Shown: positions 1-7,117 of the stretch, one piece after another
Numbering within the stretch: position 1 is the stretch's first letter
Layout of the letters: each line of letters begins with the position of its first letter
Assembly: GCA_013139435.1 (NCBI GenBank)
Contig: WTAW01000070.1
Span: 1-11,012, forward strand
Direction of reading: 5' to 3'
Length of the DNA stretch: 11,012 nucleotides
Source: Candidatus Aminicenantota bacterium
GTDB taxonomy: Bacteria > Acidobacteriota > Aminicenantia > Aminicenantales > Aminicenantaceae
Made by a program: the position numbers and the translations under genes
Notes under the pieces: model-generated
Told to the model about the DNA's origin: nothing
Databases searched by the model: none
What the model saw: only the letters and a program-made list of their open reading frames with translations

Positions 1-54
1 GTGGATTTAGTGGTTAGGTTGGGTCGGCGCAAGACGCAAAGGATATCGCAATGA
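1..54 (+). CDS. Possible 3' end of an upstream gene (partial)
   Basis: Frame 1 is open from the first base and stops at the TGA at 52-54, giving a basic 17-residue tail (…RLGRRKTQRISQ). The stop overlaps the ATG of the next gene in an ATGA arrangement, which is typical of translationally coupled genes in one operon. Seventeen codons are too few to name a family, and an open frame this short could be chance. The overlap is the only real support. Confidence 0.35.
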   Translation: MDLVVRLGRRKTQRISQ

Positions 55-1055
55 AAGCAGAAACAAAAATTACAGGAACAGGGCATTATGTTCCTCCAAA
101 AGTCATCACCAATTTCGACCTTGAAAAGATAATAGAGACATCCGATGAGTGGATTCGTCAGAGAGCGGGCATCAAAGAACGTCGCTTTGCTGACTCTGGA
201 GTTGGGACCTCTGATCTCGGATATCAAGCCGCTCTTAAAGCTATCGAAGATGCTCAGATCGACAAGGCGGACATAGACTTTATCATCGCCGCCACACTCT
301 CGCCCGATCATTACTTTCCCGGGATCGGTGTGATGATCCAGGAGAGACTGGGACTGGCAACTATCGGCGCTCTGGATGTGAGGAACCAATGCAGTGGTTT
401 CATATACGCGCTTTCTATTGCCGATCAATACATCAGAGCTAAGACCTACAAAAAAATACTTCTCGTCGCGTCGGAGGTCCAATCACACAACCTGGATTTT
501 TCGGACGAAGGAAGAGATCTCGCTGTCCTCTTCGGCGATGGGGCGGGAGCAGTCATCCTGGAGCCTAACTCAACACATGAAGATAACAGAGGGATCCTCT
601 CCACCCACCTCTTCGCAGATGGGCGGCATATCTCTGATCTTTGGATGGAAAAACCAAGCCCCAATGACAAGCCCGTCTTTCCTGAGGATTTTCTAGATCA
701 AAAGGGTTATTTCCCCCGCATGAACGGGAAAACTGTGTTTAAGAATGCTTCCGAAAAGATGCCACAAGCAGTCAGAGAAGCGCTAGAGACTAACCAGCTG
801 ACAATCGATGATGTCGACCACCTCATCCCTCATCAGGCGAATGACAGGATCAGTTTGATGGTGGCAAGAAATTTGCGCATTCCCGTCGAAAAGGTTATAA
901 GAAACATTGACCGTTACGGTAACACAACAGCTGCCTCAATCCCTATCGCTCTCGATGAGGCCTTGAAACAAGGTCGAATCAAAAACAACGATATCGTGGT
1001 CCTCACCGCATTCGGATCCGGTTTCACTTGGGCATCGGCAGTTATTCGCTGGTGA
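51..1055 (+). CDS. 3-oxoacyl-ACP synthase III family protein (KASIII/FabH-like)
   Basis: This is a 334-residue thiolase-fold enzyme of the FabH family, which condenses an acyl-CoA starter with malonyl-ACP to begin fatty acid or related acyl-chain synthesis in the cytoplasm. Visible signatures are the N-terminal TGxYxP and SDEWIRQRAGI motifs (residues 31-41), the nucleophile Cys114 in RNQCSGF, His261 in PHQAN and Asn291 in GNTTAAS, so the Cys-His-Asn triad is complete. The length matches the family. The ATG at 51 has an AAAGGA ribosome binding site at 38-43, 7 nt upstream. None of the usual fab-cluster partners (plsX, fabD, fabG, acpP) is visible, and the Arg-Asn-Gln-Cys active-site context differs from the Asn-Ala-Ala-Cys of E. 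coli FabH. It could therefore be a FabH-related synthase with a different starter or product. The family call is secure; the substrate is not. Confidence 0.92.
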   Translation: MKAETKITGTGHYVPPKVITNFDLEKIIETSDEWIRQRAGIKERRFADSGVGTSDLGYQAALKAIEDAQIDKADIDFIIAATLSPDHYFPGIGVMIQERLGLATIGALDVRNQCSGFIYALSIADQYIRAKTYKKILLVASEVQSHNLDFSDEGRDLAVLFGDGAGAVILEPNSTHEDNRGILSTHLFADGRHISDLWMEKPSPNDKPVFPEDFLDQKGYFPRMNGKTVFKNASEKMPQAVREALETNQLTIDDVDHLIPHQANDRISLMVARNLRIPVEKVIRNIDRYGNTTAASIPIALDEALKQGRIKNNDIVVLTAFGSGFTWASAVIRW

Positions 1056-1080
1056 AGTGTGGAATAATTTAGGCTGGATA

Positions 1081-1110
1081 TTGCCTTTTTTTATATTTTT
1101 GTGGTAGGAT
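1081..1110 (+). promoter_or_regulatory. Candidate sigma70-type promoter for the DUF885 operon
   Basis: TTGCCT (1081-1086) and TAGGAT (1105-1110) are separated by 18 bp, each matching 4 of 6 consensus positions, about 65 bp before the DUF885 start codon. The preceding stretch AGGC…GCCT followed by T-rich sequence (about 1073-1100) could be a weak terminator for the KASIII gene. Both readings rest on short matches in AT-rich DNA. Confidence 0.3.
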
Positions 1111-1125
1111 TTCAAATCTTATCTT

Positions 1126-1145
1126 GGATGTTATGAATAACTTCC
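1126..1145. repeat. Near-perfect palindrome in the DUF885 leader
   Basis: GGATGTTAT (1126-1134) and ATAACTTCC (1137-1145) form 9-bp arms with a single mismatch around a 2-bp centre. The palindrome lies just downstream of the candidate -10 box and 20 bp before the AGGAGG ribosome binding site. It could be an operator or an RNA hairpin; there is no linked regulator to assign to it. Confidence 0.35.
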
Positions 1146-1176
1146 GCAAAAAAAGACTTCGCCACAGGAGGACTAA

Positions 1177-2943
1177 ATGAGGAAAACCACCATTGTACTT
1201 TTAATCCTTGTCTTCTGTTTCTGGACAGCGGGAACTCTTTTTTCTCAGCAGAACGAAGAAGACCAAAAATTCCTAAAATTTCTGGACGGCTATTTCGATG
1301 CCCTGTGGAAATTCTACCCCACAATGGGAACTCTTCAGGGATACCACAAGTACGACAACAAACTCGAGGACCTGAAAAGCGGTAACATCGAAAAGCGTCA
1401 CGATGAACTGGATAAATTCAATCAGGAGCTTGTCGCTAAAATCGACAGTACAAAGCTGAGCCCTGAATTTCAGATCGACCACGCTATGATGGTGGATGGT
1501 CTAGACAGAGAGCTGATCAAACACGAAAATTTGCTTCCTTGGGACTACAATCCTCTCTTTTATAATTCCATCTTTAACAACTGTGTCCGAAGCCTGCTCA
1601 CAAAGGAATTTGCCCCGGCAGATGAAAGAGCCAAGAATGCGACAGGAAGACTTAAAAACCTGCCAAAACTCATCAAGCAGGCCAAAGAAAACCTGAAAAC
1701 CCCGCCTCAGATCTACACAGAGACAGCCATTGCACAGTTTGCTGCCATTCTTGAGTTCTACAAAAACGAGCTGCCCCAACTGATAGGTCAAGCACCGGAA
1801 GCCCATAAATCCAAATTGCAGAGCGAGTATGCGAAAGTGATCCCAGTGCTAGAAGGTTATCAATCCTTCCTCCAGTCGGAACTCCTTCCACGGTCCACAG
1901 GAAACTTTAGGCTCGCTGAGGCTCACCGCAGACTGATACGAAGCACATTCCAGAACAGCATCCCCCTTCCCGATCTTGTCGCCCGTGCCACAGCAGATTA
2001 CCACAATATCCGTAGAGAGATGTTTCTCGTCGGCATTCCGTTCTACAGGATCATGTACCCCAATATCAACCTCGAGCAACTCACAACTCAACGGGGAGAA
2101 GAAGAAGTCAAGAATATCGTTATCAAGGGAGTGATCGACAAAATAATAGGCGAACACATCTCCAAGGATGAATTCGTCGATAAGATCAAAGCCTCCCAAG
2201 AGGAGATCCAAAACTTCCTCCTCGAAAATCAGCTCCTGGACCTCCCAGAAGCAAATTTCACCATCGAGACCATGCCACTCGAATCTTATGGTAAACAATG
2301 GACAAGGATCGTTCCTCCTGGAGTCTACGAAACGACCGAGGACTATGTGTGCTATCTTTCTCCCATTCCCGATACGGTAGATGAACAAACAGTGACATCT
2401 TTTCTCGAGGAATTCAATAACTTCTTCGTTCCGTTTTTTACCTGCAGAAACATCTATCCAGGTCCTTTTGTTCCTTATTACTTCACGCGCAAAAATCCCT
2501 CAACGGTGAGAAAAATGTATCCGAATATGCCATTGCTCAAAGGATGGTCTGTTTTTATTGAAGAGATGTTGCTGTATGCGGGATACGGGAATTTCGACCT
2601 CCGGCTGCGCCTCGCCCAGCTGAAGCACCGCTTGAAAACTGTTATCGATTTCAATCTCGACTTCAACATCCACGAAAGCGGAATGACAAAGGAAAAAGCG
2701 ATCGCCTATATGACAAGAGGCGCATTTCTTACTGAGGCAGAGGCCGAATTGAACTGGCACCGGATCATATTGAATCCGGGAGAATCGACTTTCACATACG
2801 TGGGTATTCAAGAGTTTCTAGACCTCGAACTGGAATACAAAAAACTCAAAGGAGATGCCTACACAAAAAAAGAGTTCCTCAACAGGGTTCTCCGCTACGG
2901 AGCTCTCCCAATGCGCAACTTGAAACAAAAGCTCTCGCAGTAG
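1177..2943 (+). CDS. Exported DUF885-family protein, apparently lacking the metal site
   Basis: This is a 588-residue protein with a signal peptide (basic Met-Arg-Lys start, hydrophobic stretch about residues 5-22, likely cleavage near Ser23-Gln24), so it is exported. The rest resembles the largely helical DUF885 family of putative zinc metallopeptidases. C-terminal landmarks are a GW motif at 456-457, DFNIHESGMTKEKAIAYM with His499, and a LNWHRI-type helix. In active relatives the signature HExxPGH is followed by EGW. Here the aligned segment reads R424-N-I-Y-P428-G429-P430, and the Glu of EGW is Lys455. Only the Pro-Gly core survives, so catalysis is doubtful. AGGAGG at 1166-1171 sits 5 nt before the ATG and fixes the start. 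The TatD gene begins 6 nt after the stop, implying co-transcription. The family call is good; the loss of activity is inference. Confidence 0.82.
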   Translation: MRKTTIVLLILVFCFWTAGTLFSQQNEEDQKFLKFLDGYFDALWKFYPTMGTLQGYHKYDNKLEDLKSGNIEKRHDELDKFNQELVAKIDSTKLSPEFQIDHAMMVDGLDRELIKHENLLPWDYNPLFYNSIFNNCVRSLLTKEFAPADERAKNATGRLKNLPKLIKQAKENLKTPPQIYTETAIAQFAAILEFYKNELPQLIGQAPEAHKSKLQSEYAKVIPVLEGYQSFLQSELLPRSTGNFRLAEAHRRLIRSTFQNSIPLPDLVARATADYHNIRREMFLVGIPFYRIMYPNINLEQLTTQRGEEEVKNIVIKGVIDKIIGEHISKDEFVDKIKASQEEIQNFLLENQLLDLPEANFTIETMPLESYGKQWTRIVPPGVYETTEDYVCYLSPIPDTVDEQTVTSFLEEFNNFFVPFFTCRNIYPGPFVPYYFTRKNPSTVRKMYPNMPLLKGWSVFIEEMLLYAGYGNFDLRLRLAQLKHRLKTVIDFNLDFNIHESGMTKEKAIAYMTRGAFLTEAEAELNWHRIILNPGESTFTYVGIQEFLDLELEYKKLKGDAYTKKEFLNRVLRYGALPMRNLKQKLSQ

Positions 2944-2949
2944 CTCGAA

Positions 2950-3750
2950 TTGAGTTTACTCGTTGATTCGCATGCCCACTTAAGCGGGAAAGAGTTCGAT
3001 AGTGACCGCCATGAAGTCATTCAGAGAGCTTTCCAGGAAGGGATAGGAGCTATCCTCTGCCCTACTGAACTGACAGAGGCGAACGAACTCCAGAACACCC
3101 TCGGCATCATTCAAGCGTACCCTAATGTTATCGCTGCAGGTGGTGTTCACCCCCACAATGCCAAAGGTTTCACACCTGATTGTCCTCAAAAGATAGAGGC
3201 TCTCGCGGAGGCCAAAAACATCCTGGCTGTCGGCGAAATCGGTGTGGATCTTCACTATAACATCTCGCCCCCCGATCTCCAGGTTAAAGTCTTCCGTATG
3301 CAGCTCAACATTGCCCAGGAAATCGGTCTTCCTGTTGTCATCCACAGCCGCAACGCTAGGGATGAAGTGCTTAAAGCTATAAAGGAGGAAGAGTTCACAC
3401 AAGGAGGTATCCTCCACTGTTTTACTGAGGATTGGGAATTTGCCAAGGAGATGATAGGATATGACTTCCTGATCTCCTTCTCAGGGATCCTCACATTTCC
3501 CAAGGCACACTCTTTGCGAGAGGTTGCTAGTCAGACACCATTAGACAAACTCCTCGTTGAAACAGATTCTCCCTATCTGGTTCCGGCACCCCATCGTGGA
3601 AAAATTCAAAGGAATGAACCTGTTTATGTTAAAGAAACAGCTAGATTTCTCGCAGAGCTTAAAAATGTATCATTGGAAACGCTAGCAGAAAAAACCACAC
3701 TCAATTTTGAATCACTCTTTCAGATTGAAATTAAGAAACCGAGATGTTAA
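2950..3750 (+). CDS. TatD-family metal-dependent hydrolase
   Basis: This 266-residue TIM-barrel amidohydrolase-superfamily enzyme belongs to the TatD family, whose members are cytoplasmic metal-dependent nucleases (3'-5' exo-DNase/RNase activity is reported for E. coli TatD). All metal ligands are visible: His8 and His10 in SHAHL, Glu96 in VGEIGVD, His132 in VIHSR, His156 in LHCF and Asp206 in ETDSPYL, plus the PAPHRG loop. The start is TTG at 2950: it places the HxH motif at residues 8-10 as in the family, and no in-frame ATG precedes it. No clear Shine-Dalgarno is present, and the codon lies 6 nt after the DUF885 stop, so translation probably depends on coupling. Length is normal. The substrate is not predictable. 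Confidence 0.93.
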   Translation: MSLLVDSHAHLSGKEFDSDRHEVIQRAFQEGIGAILCPTELTEANELQNTLGIIQAYPNVIAAGGVHPHNAKGFTPDCPQKIEALAEAKNILAVGEIGVDLHYNISPPDLQVKVFRMQLNIAQEIGLPVVIHSRNARDEVLKAIKEEEFTQGGILHCFTEDWEFAKEMIGYDFLISFSGILTFPKAHSLREVASQTPLDKLLVETDSPYLVPAPHRGKIQRNEPVYVKETARFLAELKNVSLETLAEKTTLNFESLFQIEIKKPRC

Positions 3751-3768
3751 TATATTTGCCACAACATC

Positions 3769-3782
3769 GGCCGGAAACGGCT
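3769..3782 (+). other. GAAA-tetraloop hairpin before the polyprenyl synthase ribosome binding site
   Basis: GCCG (3770-3773), GAAA (3774-3777) and CGGC (3778-3781) form a GC-rich stem closed by a GNRA tetraloop, with one extra G-U pair possible outside. It ends immediately before the AGAGG at 3783-3787. With no T tract it is unlikely to terminate transcription; it may stabilise mRNA or affect initiation, or be chance. Confidence 0.3.
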
Positions 3783-3796
3783 AGAGGTTGCTGAAG

Positions 3797-4816
3797 ATGA
3801 GAGACGCAAAAACATTCATCAATGCCCAGTTGGAACAGAATGTCTCTCTCATGGACCTGTACAAAAGCATCCAGCAAGACCTCGAAAAGGTGGAAGACAC
3901 CCTCGAACTTTTCACCAAATCAAAGAATCCCCTCATCTCCGAAATTAGCGATTACCTGTTTAAAAAAGCCGGCAAAAGGATCCGGCCAGCGCTTTTGATG
4001 CTCTGCGCCAGGCTTTTTGGTTATGAGGGCGATGAGCATATCCTCATGTCAGCACTCGTGGAAACCATCCACACAGCCAGTCTTATCCATGATGATATCA
4101 TCGACCATTCTGATGTAAGGAGAGGACGGCCGACTGTCCATGCTACTTGGGGTTCGAACATCACTGTACTCCTCGGAGATTACCTTTACATCAAGGCTCT
4201 CAACCTCGCGGTCCAGAGCAAACATAGTGAGATCATCCGAATCCTCACCGATACATCCGCCCAAATGATAGATGGAGAGCTCTATGAATATTACGTGAGC
4301 GGAAATTTTCAACTGGAAGAGAATGACTATCTCGACATCCTCGACAAAAAGACAGCTTCCCTTTTTAGTGCCTCGTGTCTGATCGGGGGAATCCTCTGTG
4401 ACACATCAGAAAAGGAGCAAGAATCGTTGGCAGAATACGGAAGAAACCTCGGAATGTCCTTCCAGATCGTTGACGATCTCCTGGACTACACCGGGGATAC
4501 CGAAACGCTCGGAAAACCTGTCCTCACCGATTTGGAGGAGGGCCGGATCACTCTTCCATTGATCCATACGCTGAATCATGATGGCAAAGAAAATCGGGAT
4601 CGGATCACTCAACTGATCCAACAGAAAGATCTCGGCAAAGAAACAAAGGGCGAAATTCTTGAGATCGTCGAGTCAAACGGAGCTCTGGATTACACTTATG
4701 GGAAAGCCGAGAGTTATGCCCTCAAATCAAAAGAGATCCTCGATCAATTCCCCCAATCCATCTACCGGGATTCACTGAATCTGGTCCCAGATTTTGTGCT
4801 TAATCGAAACTTATAA
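3797..4816 (+). CDS. Polyprenyl diphosphate synthase (long-chain trans-isoprenyl synthase)
   Basis: This 339-residue all-helical synthase is of the IspB/heptaprenyl-octaprenyl diphosphate synthase type, which extends an allylic diphosphate with isopentenyl diphosphate to make the quinone side chain. The first Asp-rich motif is D99-D-I-I-D103, followed by the basic RRGRPTVH stretch; the second is D226-D-L-L-D230 within FQIVDDLLDYTGD. The residue five places before the first motif is Ala94, as in E. coli IspB, rather than the bulky aromatic of short-chain farnesyl/geranylgeranyl synthases, which points to a long product. A TTG 9 nt upstream (3788) is in frame, but AGAGG at 3783-3787 would abut it. 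The ATG at 3797 has correct 9-nt spacing and is preferred. It sits 46 nt after the TatD gene on the same strand. Confidence 0.92.
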   Translation: MRDAKTFINAQLEQNVSLMDLYKSIQQDLEKVEDTLELFTKSKNPLISEISDYLFKKAGKRIRPALLMLCARLFGYEGDEHILMSALVETIHTASLIHDDIIDHSDVRRGRPTVHATWGSNITVLLGDYLYIKALNLAVQSKHSEIIRILTDTSAQMIDGELYEYYVSGNFQLEENDYLDILDKKTASLFSASCLIGGILCDTSEKEQESLAEYGRNLGMSFQIVDDLLDYTGDTETLGKPVLTDLEEGRITLPLIHTLNHDGKENRDRITQLIQQKDLGKETKGEILEIVESNGALDYTYGKAESYALKSKEILDQFPQSIYRDSLNLVPDFVLNRNL

Positions 4817-4852
4817 TCCTTTTTCACATTTTCACGTTTCACGGAAAAAGAG

Positions 4853-5365
4853 ATGCTAGAGATCGAAATCAAAATCAGAATTGATGATTTGGCTGATATC
4901 AAAGAAAAGATCCTATCCCAGGGAGCAACACTCGCCAATGAACGACATTCGCATGACGACACTTTTTACGATTGGCCTACCTTAGAACTCCGAAGAAAGC
5001 ACCATGCCCTGAGAGTCCGCAAAATCAATAAAAAAATCTTCCTCACATTCAAGGGACCGGAACAAAAATCAAGAAAATTCAAGATCAGAGAAGAGTATGA
5101 AACAGAGGTCAAGAATGAAAAACATCTTAGGAAAATCCTCAAGTCATTGGGTCTTCAGCCAGTTTTCCAGTATTCGAAATTCAGGACTGTTTTTCGGAAA
5201 AAAAGACTGACGATCTGCCTGGATGAAACACCCATCGGCGATTTTCTTGAACTTGAGGGACAACAAAGCGAGATCGTGAAGTTTGCGGATACGCTGAACT
5301 TCTCCAAAAAGGATTTTATCAAGCTAGACTACGTCCAACTTATACAAAGAAAAAAAGGGTCGTGA
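4853..5365 (+). CDS. CYTH-domain protein (class IV adenylate cyclase / thiamine triphosphatase-like)
   Basis: This 170-residue protein opens with the CYTH signature ExExK (E3, E5, K7 in MLEIEIKIR) and continues with the alternating charged strands of a triphosphate tunnel enzyme, including LRVRK, FLTFKGP, YETEV and a late FLELEG strand carrying the acidic metal ligands. The domain fills the protein, as in CyaB-type class IV adenylate cyclases and bacterial triphosphatases, which bind triphosphate substrates with divalent metal in the cytoplasm. The ATG at 4853 follows a purine-rich GGAAAAAGAG. The gene is 36 nt downstream of the polyprenyl synthase, so it probably ends the operon. CYTH proteins are often misnamed cyclases; the true substrate (ATP, thiamine triphosphate, polyphosphate) cannot be read from sequence alone. 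Confidence 0.85.
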   Translation: MLEIEIKIRIDDLADIKEKILSQGATLANERHSHDDTFYDWPTLELRRKHHALRVRKINKKIFLTFKGPEQKSRKFKIREEYETEVKNEKHLRKILKSLGLQPVFQYSKFRTVFRKKRLTICLDETPIGDFLELEGQQSEIVKFADTLNFSKKDFIKLDYVQLIQRKKGS

Positions 5366-5366
5366 A

Positions 5367-5387
5367 TTAACCTGGATTATTCACAGG
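5367..5387. repeat. TTAA-flanked repeat end / short palindrome between convergent genes
   Basis: TTAA (5367-5370) is followed by CCTGGATTATTCACAGG (5371-5387), a 4-bp stem CCTG/CAGG around 9 nt. The first 14 bases are an exact inverted copy of the right end of the element at 5894-5907. It lies 1 nt after the CYTH stop codon and 15 nt before the end of rpoZ, in the 37-bp gap between these convergent genes. It may be a solo terminal repeat or an excision remnant of the small element family seen elsewhere in the window. Confidence 0.55.
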
Positions 5388-5402
5388 AGAGGATCGGTTT
5401 TC

Positions 5403-5789
5403 TTATCTCTCTTTTTTGCTGGATTTCTTCTTTGTGGTCTTCGTCTTTGAGGTTTTAGGTTTTTTATCAGGCGAGGCTTTCTTTTTCGGTGGTTTTTTTG
5501 CTTGATCTTTCTCTTTTTCTGGAGCCTTTTCTTTTAAGATCCCTTCCTCAGCGAGCCCCAGTTCCTCGCCGATGAAGGCTTCATCCTCGTTCCCACGGAA
5601 ATCTTCTGCTTTTGGTTGAACAATTTCGTAATCGATCAACCGCTGTTTCACTTCTTCTTGTGCAACATGGATCAGATTTTTTGATTTAGTTTTGATCTTA
5701 GGTTTTGCCCCATCGAGCAACTGCTTTGCCCTCTTTGATGCTAGGATAACAAACCTGAATTTACTGTCGAGGTCGCCATAAGCTTTCAA
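5403..5789 (-). CDS. rpoZ: DNA-directed RNA polymerase omega subunit with Lys-rich tail
   Basis: This 128-residue protein has an omega fold at residues 6-56 (LDSKFRFVILASKRAKQLLDGAKP, then …VAQEEVKQRLIDYEI). The SKFR…A..RA.QL pattern and the later …ALEEI-type helix are the hallmarks of RpoZ, which helps fold and assemble the beta' subunit. Typical omega subunits have about 70-100 residues; the extra length is an acidic segment (about 62-86) and a Lys/Pro-rich tail (87-128). The start is TTG at 5789-5787, since no in-frame ATG precedes the conserved core and GGAGAA lies 8 nt before it. The gene stands alone, convergent with the CYTH gene. An 83-bp repeat element sits 35 bp upstream of the start and may carry or displace its promoter. 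Confidence 0.85.
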   Translation of the reverse strand: MKAYGDLDSKFRFVILASKRAKQLLDGAKPKIKTKSKNLIHVAQEEVKQRLIDYEIVQPKAEDFRGNEDEAFIGEELGLAEEGILKEKAPEKEKDQAKKPPKKKASPDKKPKTSKTKTTKKKSSKKER

Positions 5790-5824
5790 GTAGATATTTC
5801 TCCGAATATAGAATCTTGATGTAA

Positions 5825-5907
5825 CCTGGACTATTCATAAAAAATGTCGATACTTAATTTAAATTATGCGATATCTGTTTATTGCCTTAACTCGTGAATA
5901 ATCCAGG
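5825..5907. mobile_element. 83-bp MITE-like element with TTAA-type flanks
   Basis: The left end CCTGGACTATTCA (5825-5837) and right end TGAATAATCCAGG (5895-5907) are inverted repeats matching at 12 of 13 positions. The flanks are GTAA (5821-5824) and TTAA (5908-5911). The left arm shares 29 of 31 bases (5826-5856) with the left arm of the 142-bp element at 8601-8631, which shows they are copies of one family. There is no coding capacity. TTAA targets and CC-starting ends fit IS1380/piggyBac-type transposition, but no transposase is in the window, so that assignment is inference. Confidence 0.7.
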
Positions 5908-5911
5908 TTAA

Positions 5912-6121
5912 ACAAGAAAGATACCAGAAAAACGAACTGATTTCAACACTTTTGTGCACTTTTCCACACTTCCACACTACAATATTGTCCGTTTTTCGTG
6001 TAAAATTCGCGCTTCGTGAACAGATTTTTTTTAGTGCATTTTGTCATCATTTTTGATCTGGCAACAGAGAAACAATTAGTGGTGAGACAATGACGATTTT
6101 TATTTAATTATCAGGGTGAGT
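5912..6121 (+). other. Non-coding stretch upstream of the MinD-like gene
   Basis: About 210 bp without a credible gene. It contains a cluster of short ACACT(T) repeats (5946-5979), the 10-bp perfect palindrome ACAATATTGT (5979-5988), and TTCGTG twice near 5995-6018. A TAAAAT at 6001-6006 could be a -10 box but has no convincing -35 partner. The promoter of the ATPase/J-like gene pair must lie in this stretch, because the gene to the left points the other way. Confidence 0.4.
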
Positions 6122-7117
6122 GTGTTAAAATGTTTCGCTAAAATGGATAACAAACCTAAGGTCCCAATGCTCTCTGTCCACACAGATCCCGAGAAGACTA
6201 TTTGGGCCGTTGGAGGGGGCAAAGGCGGGACGGGGAAAAGCTTTATCTCATCAAGTTTAGCCATCCATCTTTCTTCACTCAAAGAAGATGTTGTCCTCAT
6301 CGATGCTGACCTAGGGGGACCGAACCTGCACACATTTTTAGGGATGAAAGAGTCCGATATTGATCTGGGCCACTTTTTCACGAATAAAGTCGCTAAACTC
6401 CAAGATACGATATCACTAACACCCTTTGAAGGATTGAGACTGATCAAAGGAACAGAAAATGTTCTTTTTACATCGAATATCAACTATTACAAAAAGCTCA
6501 AACTGATAAGACACATCAAAACTTTTAATGCCAAAAGAGTTATCATCGATATCGGGACAGGAACTTCATACAACTGTATTGATTTTTTTCTCCTATCCAA
6601 CCCTGGAATTCTTGTAGTGAATCCTGAACCGACTGCGATCGAGAATGCCTACTATTTTTTAAAATCCTGTATCATCAGAATCCTTAAATTCTACATTGAC
6701 CATTATGGCATTCAAGACTTAGCCAAGAAGGTTTCAGATCAGATCCAGGATACCTCGAAATCAATCTACAGTTTTTTCAGTGAGATCATATCTCACGATA
6801 AATTCTATGCTGATCTTCTCTATAGGGCGTTGCAGAGGTTCAATCCATGTCTTATAATTAACAAGGCACGAGATGAGCGCGATGTTCTGCTTGGTGAATC
6901 GATCGCAAATGTCGTCCAAAAATATCTTGTGGTGGAGCTAAAATTCATGGGAGCGGTTCCATTCGATGAGAACGTCCACTGGAGTCTGAAAGGGATAACT
7001 CCATTCATGATTAATCATCCTGATTCTGAGGCCGCCAAAGCCATCAAATCCATTGCGGAAAAATTGACCGGCCGAAGCGAATCCAACAGGATGGCAGGCG
7101 AGGTTAAAGCATCATGA
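6122..7117 (+). CDS. MinD/ParA-like P-loop ATPase (COG0455-type)
   Basis: This is a SIMIBI-class ATPase of about 331 residues. It has a deviant Walker A GGGKGGTGKS at residues 31-40 (signature Lys34, catalytic Lys39), switch motif LIDADLGGPN with Asp61/Asp63, and Walker B-like VIIDIGTGT with Asp143. Such proteins dimerise on ATP and position or activate partners (MinD, ParA, FlhG/FleN, Mrp). After the core comes a long helical insertion (about residues 170-235), then LIINKARDERDVLLGESI and a late PFDEN.HWSL segment, a pattern I associate with deltaproteobacterial MinD-like ATPases rather than with chromosome-partition ParA. No C-terminal amphipathic membrane helix is evident. GTG at 6116 is also possible, but AGGG (6113-6116) sits 5 nt before GTG 6122, which is preferred; ATG 6143 has no ribosome binding site. 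The stop overlaps the next gene by 4 nt (ATGA). Confidence 0.85.
   Translation: MLKCFAKMDNKPKVPMLSVHTDPEKTIWAVGGGKGGTGKSFISSSLAIHLSSLKEDVVLIDADLGGPNLHTFLGMKESDIDLGHFFTNKVAKLQDTISLTPFEGLRLIKGTENVLFTSNINYYKKLKLIRHIKTFNAKRVIIDIGTGTSYNCIDFFLLSNPGILVVNPEPTAIENAYYFLKSCIIRILKFYIDHYGIQDLAKKVSDQIQDTSKSIYSFFSEIISHDKFYADLLYRALQRFNPCLIINKARDERDVLLGESIANVVQKYLVVELKFMGAVPFDENVHWSLKGITPFMINHPDSEAAKAIKSIAEKLTGRSESNRMAGEVKAS

Noticed and set aside
1849..2388. 179-codon minus-strand frame opposite the DUF885 gene
   Set aside because: It lies wholly antisense to a well-supported gene, has no start signal and shows no recognisable domain.
3788..3796. TTG at 3788 as start of the polyprenyl synthase
   Set aside because: The AGAGG ribosome binding site would touch the codon; the ATG at 3797 has proper 9-nt spacing.
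5960..5968. Possible DnaA box and replication origin near the ParA-like gene
   Set aside because: There is only one near-match, and no dnaA, dnaN, parB or AT-rich unwinding cluster with further boxes.
6090..6107. Five-codon ORF before the ATPase gene
   Set aside because: It is too short to distinguish from chance and has no convincing ribosome binding site or regulatory peptide pattern.
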